Origin: Hypholoma sublateritium FD-334 SS-4
Lineage: Eukaryota > Basidiomycota > Agaricomycetes > Agaricales > Strophariaceae
Direction: 5' to 3'
NCBI GenBank assembly: GCA_000827495.1
Contig: KN817559.1
Coordinates: 225,381 to 289,380, forward strand
Length of the DNA stretch: 64,000 nucleotides
Positions 23,558 through 34,368 of this stretch are shown one piece after another. A model generated the notes under the pieces. That model saw nothing but the letters and a program-made list of their open reading frames with translations, did not search any database and had not been told where the DNA came from. How positions within the stretch are numbered: the stretch's first letter is position 1; each line of letters begins with the position of its first letter. A program made the position numbers and the translations under genes.

Positions 23558-25116
23558 ATGTCCGTATCCCCGCCCTTCGTCTTGCTTCCCGCCGAACTTC
23601 TCGAGGAGTGCTTCCGCCCCCTCACCTTCCAGGACACACGGAGCGTCGTATTCGTCTGCCGGGTGTTCGCAGACGTTGGCCGACTCTTGCTCTACCGAAA
23701 GATTGTGCTCAGAAGCGACCAGCGGCACGTTGAGCACACCATTTCACTGCTTATCCGGGACCCAACCCTTGCTGTGAAGATCACCCACGCAACGTTAATT
23801 ACAGTACCGCCGCTGCCGCTCGAAGGTTCGCCATGGATCCGGCCAGACTTCTTTGCGCACTCGGTAAATCTACGATCCCTCGAACTTCAAGGCTTCCCAT
23901 TTTCCCGCCCGGACGATCAGGGCATTTTTAACACAGTGCTGCGCACCAGGTGCCTCAAGCTTGCTCGTTTTACATACCGCCCTGGTGTAGTGAGGTTCCC
24001 GGATAGTGGATTTGAGCTGGCGGGCCTAAAGTGTGTTACGTGGCAAAGCTCCCTCGGTGCGTCCTTGTTCTCTATATGTCGTATGACTCTGACCATGAAA
24101 TTATTTAGCGACAATAGAATTGAAGCTGATGCCTATTATGGCAGCGTCGTCTTCATCACTAACAAATATTTCTTTTGAAGGAATGGTCATTCACAAGACA
24201 GGGCAGCCATACGACTTCTTCTTGCAACACCACTTTCCGAACCTTCTGTCGTTGCAGCTCGGCTCTTTAATACAGACTAATATACCTCTCCGGACAAACA
24301 CTTTAATAACGCAATTTATTCTGCGACATAATGGAATTCAACATCTCTCCTTAGGAAGGCAGCGATCCAATGACATGTTCTTTCAATTCGATGAAACTCT
24401 ACTCGCGCTCGACTCACTCTCCTGTCTTCAATCCTTCGAAGGCTTCCCAGAAAACGTCGCAGTACTTGCCCGCCGTGAAGTCGCGTCCCTCTATCAAATT
24501 ACCGCACTCTCGATCTTCTGCCAGACGGCACTTGAAGACCCCCTCACCGAGATATGGCGGATGTTCGAGATCGTCAAGACCCAGAATACACCCAAAAAAC
24601 ATTTGAAAGTCCAGCACATCCGCTTGCACTTTGATGTTCACTTCACCCATCGGATGCCCTCTAACTCGACTCAGCTGACACACCTGAGGCTGATGGACGC
24701 GTTCGCCGATATGTGTCCGCTCGTAACGACCTTACACGGCCGTCTGCTCCCCATGGGCGCCGTACGTCGTCTCCCCTTCATACCAATGATGATCGACTGA
24801 TGCAGATGGGCTTTAGGACGCGTTTCAGAAAATGTTCCAGATGTATGAACACCTCACGGTCATCTCCCTGCCCATACAGTCGTTCCTCTTGCTCCCTCAT
24901 ACGCCGCTGAAATTCTTCGAGCCCGTCGCCGCCACATGTCGCAAGCTGCGGTGCGTCGTAGCGCGCAAGCCGCCGTACACGGACCTAAAGTATACCATAC
25001 ACACCCTTGTGCGCGGTGACCAAGGTGTGCTCGTGGCGGTTGATGTCCGGACGACGCGCGACATATCCGCCGAGCTCGACGCTTTACATATGCCGAGCCA
25101 TATATTTTACCATTGA
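23558..25116 (+). CDS. F-box-like protein with leucine-rich tail
   Basis: Predicted 483 aa, exons 23558-24056, 24109-24761, 24817-25116; both introns are GT-AG and keep frame. The N-terminus reads as an F-box (LLPAELLEECFRPLTFQD, then VCRVFADVGRLLLYRKIVL). Irregular leucine-rich segments follow (LRSLELQGFPF, NLLSLQLGSL, IQHLSLGRQ). It probably acts as a substrate adaptor of an SCF ubiquitin ligase; the target is unknown. It is not closely similar to the F-box gene at 13.0 kb. The C-terminal exon (AFQKMFQMYEHL onward) opens only after the TAG at 24814 is removed as part of the intron acceptor, which supports the splice call. Confidence 0.8.
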
Positions 25117-25909
25117 CTGCATACCCGCCCGCCGCAGTGCTGCGAAAAATTCTCCACCGCATAATTTACCGCCCCATTTTATTTTCTAGACAATGAACAC
25201 CACTTACGCGCAGTCAAACCGCCTAATAGCACACCAGTGCTTTGCTAATTTCCGTCGGCACACGGAGAACCACGTAACAGTAGATACCTGATTGGTTATT
25301 TTTATTTATGATGTAGCACTAGCAATAACAGTTTAAATGGAATGTGGCTTCCTGTACATCCACAGCCAACCCGTGGATATACGCCTACTATACCCGGGAC
25401 AGAGCGCGGTTTTTTTGCTTTTCAAAGTGGCTTTGTGCACTTTCTGAATGTGAACTAAAAATAGCAAGGTTTAAACGACAACTGCAAGACATACGTCCGT
25501 GTCGCAGTGATTGTGATAGATCTTTGGAAACCGTCCGTCCAGCACACCTTTGTGAGTCACACGGTATTGGCCCGATTCTTCATGGTGCATCTCGTGAGAC
25601 TATGCAGCCTGTAGGTGCTTGTAAACTTTCATGCAGCGTTGTTTGTCAACTTCCTACATTTCAATCTTAAAATAATGCTAGGAACTTGAACCAAAGGCGG
25701 ATAATCATAAAAATCAAATAGAAATACACGAGCGAGAGAAAAATAGTACGCAGTCTTTTGTTCGTCAAATACATACCAGCTTTAAGTCGTACTTGTTGCT
25801 GTAAATACTCATCGAACATCTAATGATTTTGAATTGATGATTTTATGTTGGAAACTAATTCGAGGCTTTGTTGGCGTTTTCAATTGGTCAAAATATCATA
25901 ATAGATTGA
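25117..25909. other. Intergenic, no gene supported
   Basis: 0.8 kb, AT-rich, between the F-box gene and the 3' end of the phosphatase pseudogene. Nothing recognisable. Confidence 0.5.
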
Positions 25910-27290
25910 TTACAATATGCTGCACACATTTCTAAAGGCTGCACTTTCTATTAACAGAGTCGCGGTGCCCAACGGCAGATCTCCAGTCGCGCTGCTGGTG
26001 AATTCGTGCGTCAGATGCATGCAATTATGGAAGGTTAAGCAATTCCATCCATATTTTGTGCCGTTAGAAAATGAGTTGGGCACGGCTTTGAGCACATCTA
26101 GTCCATCGTAGTGCCCCCAGCAACGTTGGTCAAGCACCATGGAAATCTGGAAATCTCAAGACCATTAGGGTCGATCGTGTTGTTGAATATAGGCGAGCTC
26201 CGTTTCATGACGTGGAGATTTCCCGAGAGTACGAGATCCACGCAGTATTTTTTTCAGGATGCTTGCGAAGGCTTCCTGGCACTCGGTACAAGCCGCACTG
26301 CTGATAGTAACCATGGGCGATGTCCGGCTAGAAAGGACAGTACTACTTCACCAGATAAAACCGCAAAGATACTAGGCCTACCGGCCACAACCCAGGATGT
26401 CTTCTGGCTGTCGACACTCTCCAGATCCTTCCGCAACCAATCAACTTGTTCATTTGTTAATCCGAACGGGCCACTATCTTCCCCATCAGAGCCGCCCGGC
26501 TGATCGGGACCAATGAGTCCATGGCCCAGATCAGTTTCGGTGTCGAATTGGATGTCATATGTAACGGACTATTCCATGATCGAACGGATACCTTGAGACT
26601 CTGACGAGGGCATATGGAAGTGATGACTGTGGCCCGTGAAGTTCGTCTGTCCCGGGACGCAGATGGTGATATCAAAAGTGATGCTTATTCTCAGCTTTGT
26701 CTTTGTCGCCCCCGTTGTCGCTCACAGATTCACTAGTAGAGCTCAATTTCCAGGTCATAATTGCAGGACGAAGATAGAAACAAATCTCACAGTTTGCTTC
26801 ATGATTCATAGTATTCGAGTGGACACGGGCTTGCATCTCTGCTTTGAGCCTATAATCGGCATAAGCAATGTCTGAATCTACGAATAATAGATATGAGCCC
26901 AGTTAGCGCTTGACTCCGAGTTACCCAGCCGCCAGCGGAGATATGTATTAGAAAGGTGCTGACTCCGACGATGCCACAAAAAACCGCAACTATTGTTTTG
27001 CTGCAGTGATTGCATAATGTTTATTTCTCCAGGAAGGAGAAGATTAGCGGCACCCATTCCTACTGTCGTCCCCCATGCCCCTATCCCCATCAACCCGAGG
27101 TCGACTACGACAGCCATGCCAGTCGCATTTCTCTCGGGAGGTTCTGGAGGAAAATATCGGCGTAGTTCAATTCGTTTCTTACCCACGAACTGAGAGCAAT
27201 GTAGATATATTCGATTTGAATCCGACCAAGCGTTATGCTGAAATTACTTGCCCACGAGTTCTGAAACAATAAAAACAAGATTTCCGCAAT
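25910..27290 (-). pseudogene. Degenerate purple acid phosphatase-like metallophosphoesterase
   Basis: Pieces of a secreted purple acid phosphatase appear in correct order on the minus strand but in shifting frames. They are VVVDLGLMG near 27080, AYADYRLKAEM near 26840, NHEANCE near 26790, CVPGQTNFTGHSHHF near 26630, QFDTETDLGHGLIGPDQP near 26530, GPFGLTNEQVDWLRKDLESV near 26440, AGHRPW near 26320, ECQEAF near 26275 and the tail TFHNCMHLTHEF near 26000. Breaks include a run of seven A at the AFASILKK codons (near 26258), a frame change at 26290 and in-frame stops near 26570 and 26100. The family's GHxH metal motif reads GNLH, so a ligand His is lost. The GHRPW-proximal intron (about 26324-26375) is still recognisable. 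The 5' limit is vague. Confidence 0.85.
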
Positions 27291-28414
27291 TTCATGGGTG
27301 TAATGCATTGCGAAATCACCGGCGCCCATATCCATAATGTGCTATATTTGTGGATTGAATGATCACGTCGGCGCATGTATTTATTTAAAGGCTCAGGGAA
27401 CATACTGTACGCCAATGAGAAACCAACATGTAATCCATATTTGCTTCTCTGCAGTGTACGCAATCATCCGAAAGCTTCTCTAGTACTGCATACTCCGCAG
27501 TTCGGACACAAGTTATTTAGGGACTTGGAAGAGTTCAGTTTAGCTGTTCAGGCGAAATGTTGTAGCCCGCCAACGGCGCATAAGAAAATATTTGATGCCC
27601 TCAGTGAGCCTCAGTATTGTAGTTCCTAGTAGTACATTTCGTGCTTCAGACACAGGTGCCCGTGTGGACTCAAGGCACATACCCTTCAAGGGAGTAATTA
27701 TAATTCATGACAGGCCTGTACACTTCAAATAGCAGCCTTACGGGGTGATCATGGGTCCCGCTTGCATCCCTGTCTTGCACCCTTCATGTCTTATCTGGAT
27801 ATCATCTCTTACGGCAGGCAATGCTGCGTAACGACTCCAACCATCGCCGTGGGCAAGGACTTTCCTCGTGCAGCGAGCAGAGACGAAGCGCATACGATGG
27901 CGGCAGCAGCTTGCAAGCACGTCCAGTTATTAAGGTGCGCAGTAGAGCAAGCAGGCATCTATGCGCGGTAACCAACTCCCCTGCTTCGCAGCGGGCAAGA
28001 TTGGGCCCGCGAGACCTGCCACATCGGTGCGTATCTGTGGTCATCAATCACGGTCTAAATCAACACGATATTGAATAATCCACGTCAGACAGATGTCGTT
28101 AATGCCCACATTCCATAGGAGCCAGACAGCAAGCGTCTCCGGGTCAGTGTGCCCAGTGCTGTTTACAGATATTAACACATTTCCGCGAATATTCGAGAGG
28201 TTTCCGCAGTAGATAGAGCCCGTTCAAGCCGGTGGATGTCCCAGTACTGGACTAGTATATCATCAGAGTTCGCTTCACATCAGCTGGACTGACAATCCGC
28301 GTTGAACAGGTGATAACAATATAACGCCCGGGAGATAGCAGCTAATCTAGGAGAGATATGGCGAAGAAAATGAATCAGGATTGGAACAACAGGCCAGACT
28401 CGAGCATGAAGAGC
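27291..28414. other. Intergenic, no gene supported
   Basis: About 1.1 kb with only short frames. Earlier parts of the Gal80-like relic that starts near 28415 may lie here, but none was recognised. Confidence 0.4.
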
Positions 28415-28588
28415 CCCGATATGCATCTCAGTGGAGACCAGGTCGAGATCGACGGAGCAGAAAAGCACGTACTTGGGATCCTCGGAGCAAGATGGAAAGA
28501 ATATGCGAGTGGTCAGGAAGGCTGGTATGCCAAAAACGAAGCCGGAGTCAGAGATCACGAGAGAAATCGAGAGGCGCCTGAAAAATAA
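28415..28588 (+). pseudogene. Solo C-terminal relic of a Gal80-like gene
   Basis: An isolated open stretch encodes sequence aligned with the last ~60 residues of the three Gal80-like proteins. LSGDQVEIDGAEKHVLGILG corresponds to LNGEKVEIAGVESGALGIIG of paralogue A, then ARWKEYASG corresponds to AAWDAYASG. The terminal LDAV...EGKTIVL block is degraded. No Rossmann domain, start exon or upstream exons are present, so this is a truncated copy between paralogues A (minus) and B (plus). It could have arisen by incomplete duplication or deletion. Confidence 0.75.
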
Positions 28589-30329
28589 TGGACGGTGACG
28601 CTTCCAGGAGTCTGATTATTTGACTTGGATGGGTTGCGTGATGTTTTACTTGATGGAATGGACACAGATTTGTTGATGTAGATCATCTCACCTTTCGAGC
28701 CTGTCCGTATCAGTTTAGATTTCTCGAGATTTATCCCGAGATCTAAATGTGTCGTCAATCAGTAACGAATATCAAAAGTAAGAAGTTCAAATTGACCATC
28801 ACCTGCAATTCAAATTGACACTGAATGACTAACTCACCAGTCGTAATTCCGCTTTACGTTGATCTAGGAATCGATTCATCAACGCAGAGCTTCAAAACAG
28901 GCCTTGTGGCCGACTATGCATCAATGGGACTGCATCGGAGATAATTGTATTTACGACGTGAAGATGATCGAGTCGAAGTCGCGGTGACATCCGCGTGCAG
29001 TTTTTTCTTATCACTTTCAGTACCGGCGTTGGCTATGTGCGCCATTCTCCCGCATTACAGCTCGCAACGCAAGACCCCAGTCCGACCTACGTTATTTCAG
29101 AAGTCGAATCTGGTGACAGGGCAGTCTACTCACCGAGGAATGACCTCTTCTAAACACACTCACAAAGAGTGAGCATAACTGGTACCAGCGAAGCTTGAAT
29201 ACCGTTGTCTGATGCCAGCTAGACGACGATGGTATTAAGCCCATACTGCTTTAGCTCTCCACATTTGCTCCGCATGACAAGTTCATGCTCACCGCCGTGT
29301 TAACCAGGTCGGAGGCATCCGCGTCTGCGACGAAGCACGACGCCATGGCGAAGTAAGATGTCAAGGGGTACTATAGGCCCATCGATTAGGACATTATGCG
29401 ACAATCAAGGATGAGCTCAGAGATGGATTCAATCAAAAACAGCTTGGAAAAGAGGAGTACTGTGGGCATTTCACGGTCGAATAATGCGCATATATTCAAA
29501 TGAATGCGACATACCTCTTGGTATTGTTCTGAGACTTCGGTGTTCAAGAACTTGAGGAATTAGAATTAGAATACATGAGTCAACATCGCGTATTCAGCAT
29601 CAAGTATCACAAATCGTAAGTGGGGGTGGAAAGAGAACCAAAGCGTTGAATGTGGCCGAACCGTGAGAAGCATTCGGAGTGTTAATCGGAGTTTGCAACG
29701 TGGAGTTGGTCGCGTCCGCGCCAAAAAGTTGAAGTTAACTTTGAGTTCACGCGTTCACGCCGCGCCGCGCGCAAGGTCAGTCAGTATTCAACGTTCAACG
29801 TTTAAAGTTCAACGCTTAACATGAACTTGAACATCAAAGTTCAAGAACGCGACCCATACATATGCTTATCTAAACGTGAAAATCACTCTGTTAACATTGC
29901 TGTTGAGTGACTTGCATTTCGACCTAACCCCACCCAAGCCCCACCCATTCCGGTGACCGAGGTCCCATGTATTCATGTACGACTTGAATTTCGTCATGGT
30001 ACTATTCCGCCATCGCAGACAGCAGGTGATATTGCGCAATAATTCAGTAACATTGACAATCTGTCATGACTAATTGGTCCTTTCTCCTCCTCCTTCACTA
30101 GACAACGAAGACGCAATATATCCCGGTTCAGTCTCTGTATACCAATCATTTACCATTCAATTTTTCAGAAGTTCTCGTACTGCGGCCTTCAATCAAACTG
30201 AAGTGCAAAGCACCAATTATTCTGACGAGCCAACCACCTCACATTTCTACCTTGGCACAGAAAATCAGAAAGTCAACTGTAAGATACGTCCCATCACCAC
30301 GAATTGCACCTCCACGATAGAATCGTACC
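28589..30329. other. Intergenic with a small palindromic repeat
   Basis: 1.7 kb without a gene. It contains a possible miniature inverted-repeat element at 29708-29854 (listed separately) and otherwise unremarkable sequence leading into the promoter of Gal80-like gene B. Confidence 0.45.
29708..29854. repeat. MITE-like imperfect inverted repeat
   Basis: 147 bp bounded by GGTCGCGT (29708-29715) and its inverse ACGCGACC (29847-29854). The interior is rich in GTTCAACG/AAGTTCAA units that also pair loosely across the element (AAGTTGAAGTTAAC on the left, GTTCAAG blocks on the right). No target-site duplication was evident. Confidence 0.4.
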
Positions 30330-31610
30330 ATGCCCTTACCTATAAAAGTAGGCTTTGTCGGGCTCTCGACCATCGGCTGGGCAGCTACCACTCTAGCACC
30401 CTCACTTTTTCAGCCTTCACTACAGGATAAGTACAAGCTTGTTGCGGTCTCGACTACCTCTCAAGAGTCTGCCGAGGCCTCCGCAAAGAAGCACGCTGCA
30501 CAGCTTGGACACACTATCAAGGCGTACTACGGCAGCACCAGTCAGATCGCTGCTGACCCAGAGGTTGATCTGGTCGTCGTGTCAGTGAAACCTTGGAGCC
30601 AGAAAGCAGCCGTATTGCCCGTTATTGAACAGAAAAAAAACTTCTTCCTCGAATGGCCGGTGGGCAGAAGCTTGCAGGAGACTATTGAGATTGCAGAAGC
30701 CGTGCACAAGTATGGCGTACGCTCTATTGTCGGTCTCCAAGGTCGCCAGTCGCCCGTGGTCAAGAAGGTGAGTTGTAAAAATTTGTGAAATAAATTCTAA
30801 CAGTGCGGTATATGCATAGGTCAAACACCTGGTGAACTCGGGAGCGATTGGTGCTATACGATCAACAGTCTGGGTAATTAATATCTTGCGGCACATCTGC
30901 AACGAAGATGTTTAATTTACTGCTTATCATATAGACTGGCCTGATCCCCCGCGAGCCGCACTTCTTTCCGCCCCTCGTCGCCGCTGAGAATAAATTCACG
31001 TTGGACGGAGCCAACGGTGAATTAACTATCTATATATCCAGTCATGCCCACCAGTCACTCACATCTATTAGGCGTAACAACTCTGCGCCTCGTTGCAGGT
31101 CCTCAGTTAGATCCGTTCACGTTCACCTTGGGCTGCTTTAACACTGTAAACGCCACCGCAGCTACGCTGTACCCTACCGCGACCATTCTTGACCGTGACG
31201 GAAACCCAACTGGCGAAACTCTGCCTGCAGTGACCCCGGACCATTATACCATCTCGGGTATACTTGACTCAGGAGCGATTGCCACTATCATATGGCGCAC
31301 GGCGTACTCGAGTACACCAGGGAGGCGGCACTTACTTTGGGAGATCGAAGGAGAGGAAGGGTCAATTAGGATCGAATCCGACACGAGCTCGTACTTGAAC
31401 ATCGACAATCCAATGGTGTTTCTGAACGGGGAAAAGGTAGACTTTGCAGGTGCTGATGGGAACGTCTTGGACATACTTGTATCCGCTTGGGAGGCCTATG
31501 CTGCTGGTGAGGAGAGCGCATACACTACCATTGACGATGCTGCGAAAGTACATCGCTTCTTGGACGCTGTGGAGAGGAGCCTGGAAGAGGGAAAGACGAT
31601 TGTACTTTGA
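30330..31610 (+). CDS. Gal80-like Gfo/Idh/MocA-fold protein B
   Basis: Predicted 370 aa, exons 30330-30767, 30820-30873, 30935-31016, 31072-31610. Exon lengths (438, 54, 82, 539) match paralogue C exactly and paralogue A almost exactly. The Rossmann start is IKVGFVGLSTIGWA, and the motif at the EKP position is EWP (FFLEWPVGRS), so the catalytic lysine is missing as in Gal80. The third exon diverges most (TGLIPREPHFFPPLVAAE), and the fourth begins GVTTLRLVAGPQLDPF where paralogue A has GATPLSIGVGHQLDSL. The His in the GHQLD motif of the other copies is thus replaced by Pro in this member. Such divergence suggests specialisation or weakening of function. A role in sugar sensing is inferred only from Gal80 similarity. 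Confidence 0.87.
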
Positions 31611-32085
31611 TTGATATATTGAAGATGCCCGCCAAATATTGTGCGCTGCGTGATGCTGCAAGCATCGCAGAACAAAATGATACTAGCTGCTTTGAATACC
31701 AAAGTTATGAACGCAGTGCTAAAGGCTTACTTAGCGGATTGCGTTACAGAAAGAGGCCCCAAGTTGGTCCTTTTGTTTTCCACTTCTGGCCAGGGGATCA
31801 GTCAGCAATACTCTGTGAATCAGTCATAATTCACATCGCTTCTTGCTTGATTATGGACATGATAACTCATGATCATCGAGCTGGATCATCGAGCTGTTAG
31901 ATTTATGAAGAAATTACAAATCAACCGATTCAACGAGCGTTCGTAGAAGTTCGTAGCAGCAGCTTACAATTTGACCTTATCCGGCCTGGTTTTATTTTTG
32001 GCATATAATCGCTGCCTGAATTCTGAGAACAAAGTCAACATTGTCTGTCGTGAATATCCATCGTGAACCTCACCGAACATCAACC
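31611..32085. other. Spacer between Gal80-like genes B and C
   Basis: 475 bp between the stop of B and the start of C, which lie in tandem on the plus strand. It presumably holds terminator and promoter. No coding feature. Confidence 0.5.
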
Positions 32086-33361
32086 ATGTCCTCACCCATC
32101 AGAGTAGGTTTTGTCGGCCTTTCCGCGACTGGCTGGGCCTCCACAGTTCTCGCTCCTTCGCTTCTCCAGCCGTCTCTCCAGAACAAATACAAGCTCGTTG
32201 CGGTGTCCACCACGTCGGAGGCGTCATCCACCGCGTCCGCGAAGAAGTACTCAGAGCAGCTCGGGCACACCGTAAAGGCATACCACGGGGACACCGCGCA
32301 AATCGCCGCAGACAGCGACGTCGATCTTGTTGTTGTGTCGATCAGGACGCCGTACCACAAGCCCGCAGTGTTGTCCGTCATTGCTCAAAAGAAAAACTTC
32401 TTTCTCGAATGGCCCGCTGGCAGGGGGCTGCAGGAAACGGTCGAGATTGCCGAGGCGGCGCACAAGCAGGGTGTCAAGTCAATCGTTGGCCTGCAGGCAC
32501 GCCACTCCCCTGTAATAAAGAAGGTAAGCGTGCTGCGTCTCAACAAATAGCGTCTTACCTACGCTGTAATGATCATCTAGGTCAAAGAGTTGGTGCAGTC
32601 CGGTGCGATTGGGACAGTGCGATCAACAACTTTTGTTAGTCCAGATTTGTTGAGATAGAGCGGAATGGTTCTAACTCCGTGCACAGATTGGCACAGTCCT
32701 CCGAGAGTTGAATTATTGGGCACCCGTCGCAGGCGCGGCGAATGTCTACGCCATAGATAAGGCGAATGGTTAGTCAAGTATTTGGACTCGTCGCAAATGC
32801 ATTGTACTTACCTCTGCGGCAGGCGCGACGGCACTGAGCATCTGCGTCGGACATCAACTTGATCCACTGACTTTTGTGCTAGGCGAATTCAGCACGATAA
32901 ATGCCACTGCCACCACACTTTACCCCGAGGCGACAATTGTAGACGCCAATAAGAAGCCAACAGGACAGATCCTCCCTTCAACAACTCCCGACCACTACGC
33001 TATTGCTAGCGTACTCAAGTCCGGCGCCCTCGCGAGTATTACATGGCGTGTTGGATACAAGAGCACGCCTGGGCGCAGGCAGCTCCTATGGGAGATTGAT
33101 GGTGAGGACGGTTCAATCAGAGTAGAGTCCGACGTATCCTCGTTCATGAACATTGTAAACCCGACGGTTTATTTGAACGGCGAGAAGGTCGATATTCCCG
33201 GCGTCGAAAGCGGAGCGGTTGGGATCCTTGGCGCGGCGTGGGAGGCATATGCGGATGGGGAAGAGCAACCGTACGCGACCATTGACGATGCGGTCAAGAA
33301 TCATCGTATCTTGGACGCCGTAGAGCGGAGCTTGTCTGAGGGGAAGACAATTGTTCTCTAG
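32086..33361 (+). CDS. Gal80-like Gfo/Idh/MocA-fold protein C
   Basis: Predicted 370 aa, exons 32086-32523, 32581-32634, 32687-32768, 32823-33361, with the same intron positions and phases as genes A and B. The N-terminus IRVGFVGLSATGWA is nearly identical to paralogue A. FFLEWPAGRG replaces the EKP-type active-site motif. The C-terminal domain keeps ICVGHQLDPLTFVLGEFS and WRVGYKSTPGRRQLLWEI. It resembles A more than B does, which suggests that A and C are the more conserved lineage. The local order A(-), relic(+), B(+), C(+) points to tandem duplication with later loss. The physiological ligand and partner (a Gal4-like factor in yeast) are unknown, and no adjacent zinc-cluster gene supports a GAL-type circuit. 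Confidence 0.88.
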
Positions 33362-34368
33362 TGATGTGGGGCGCCAATTTCGTCTCATTTGTAGACCTGT
33401 ATTTTTACATGCTTGAAACGATTTCTACTTGATGCCGAGAGCGACAGCGCTGTATATGTTCGGCGGCTCCTGCTGAGGATGCTATGTAAATGGAGGAGAG
33501 TAGCACCGGGTGAAGAATGGCGAGCATGATGGGCAGCATAAATGGCAGTCGCACAATTAATGCCCAGCGTGTTCAAGACATGACTTGTTCTAGAGCTCCA
33601 GTCTCCAAGACTTGATTTAGCGGGAAAGTGGAGGAAGCCTTGAAACGCCTGAGGTAGCCGAACAACGCAAAAGCAGTGGGAATGACCAGGTGAAAGAGTG
33701 AAAGATGGTGGCACTTTGCAAACCGGCCACCTCCGTGATGGATATTGAATATATAAACTCCCACGATAAATACAAGGACTCAGTGACGGCGAATCAGAAT
33801 TTGCGACGAATCACAATCCGTTGCACGAATGATATGTAACGCACGCGTATTCAATGCAACGGGTGGTATGGTGACAAAGTACAGACAAGGGAAGGTCTCG
33901 GCAAGACGCTGAAGAAATTATATTAGTGTGTAGAGGAAACGCGGTGCATCAGGTTTCATCAAAACCTCGCTACACTGGCAGTTCTGAACAAGAGAACACC
34001 TCGTGCGGCATTGGGGTTGGCGGAATTATTGGTGGCTACTAATTTGCAAACACTCAACAGATACAGCAGTTGAACGGTGGTCCCCCCACCTCTGTTTTCG
34101 CATGTATTTCAGCTCAGTTTTCTGCTACAGGTTTCTTCGGGCAAATTGCGTGACCAAGAGAAATACCGTGCAAAATATATTTGATATCTTAGGCGCCCAC
34201 AATACGTGGGTGAGCCGGCATGGGCAGATAGCGACGTTTGGGGACGTCAAACTATTACTGGAGCCCTGACATGCTGAGAAATCCCACTCGTACAACACGA
34301 CTTTGTAACGAAAAGGATCACTGGCTAAGTAGAATAACGGCTGCTCTCTGTTTGCAACTCCTACCGTC
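33362..34368. other. Intergenic, no gene supported
   Basis: 1.0 kb between Gal80-like gene C and the first surface-protein gene. Only spurious short frames. Confidence 0.5.

Noticed and set aside
27757..27971. Cys- and Ala-containing open frames on both strands
   Set aside because: Overlapping frames on opposite strands without start context, splice sites or family features.
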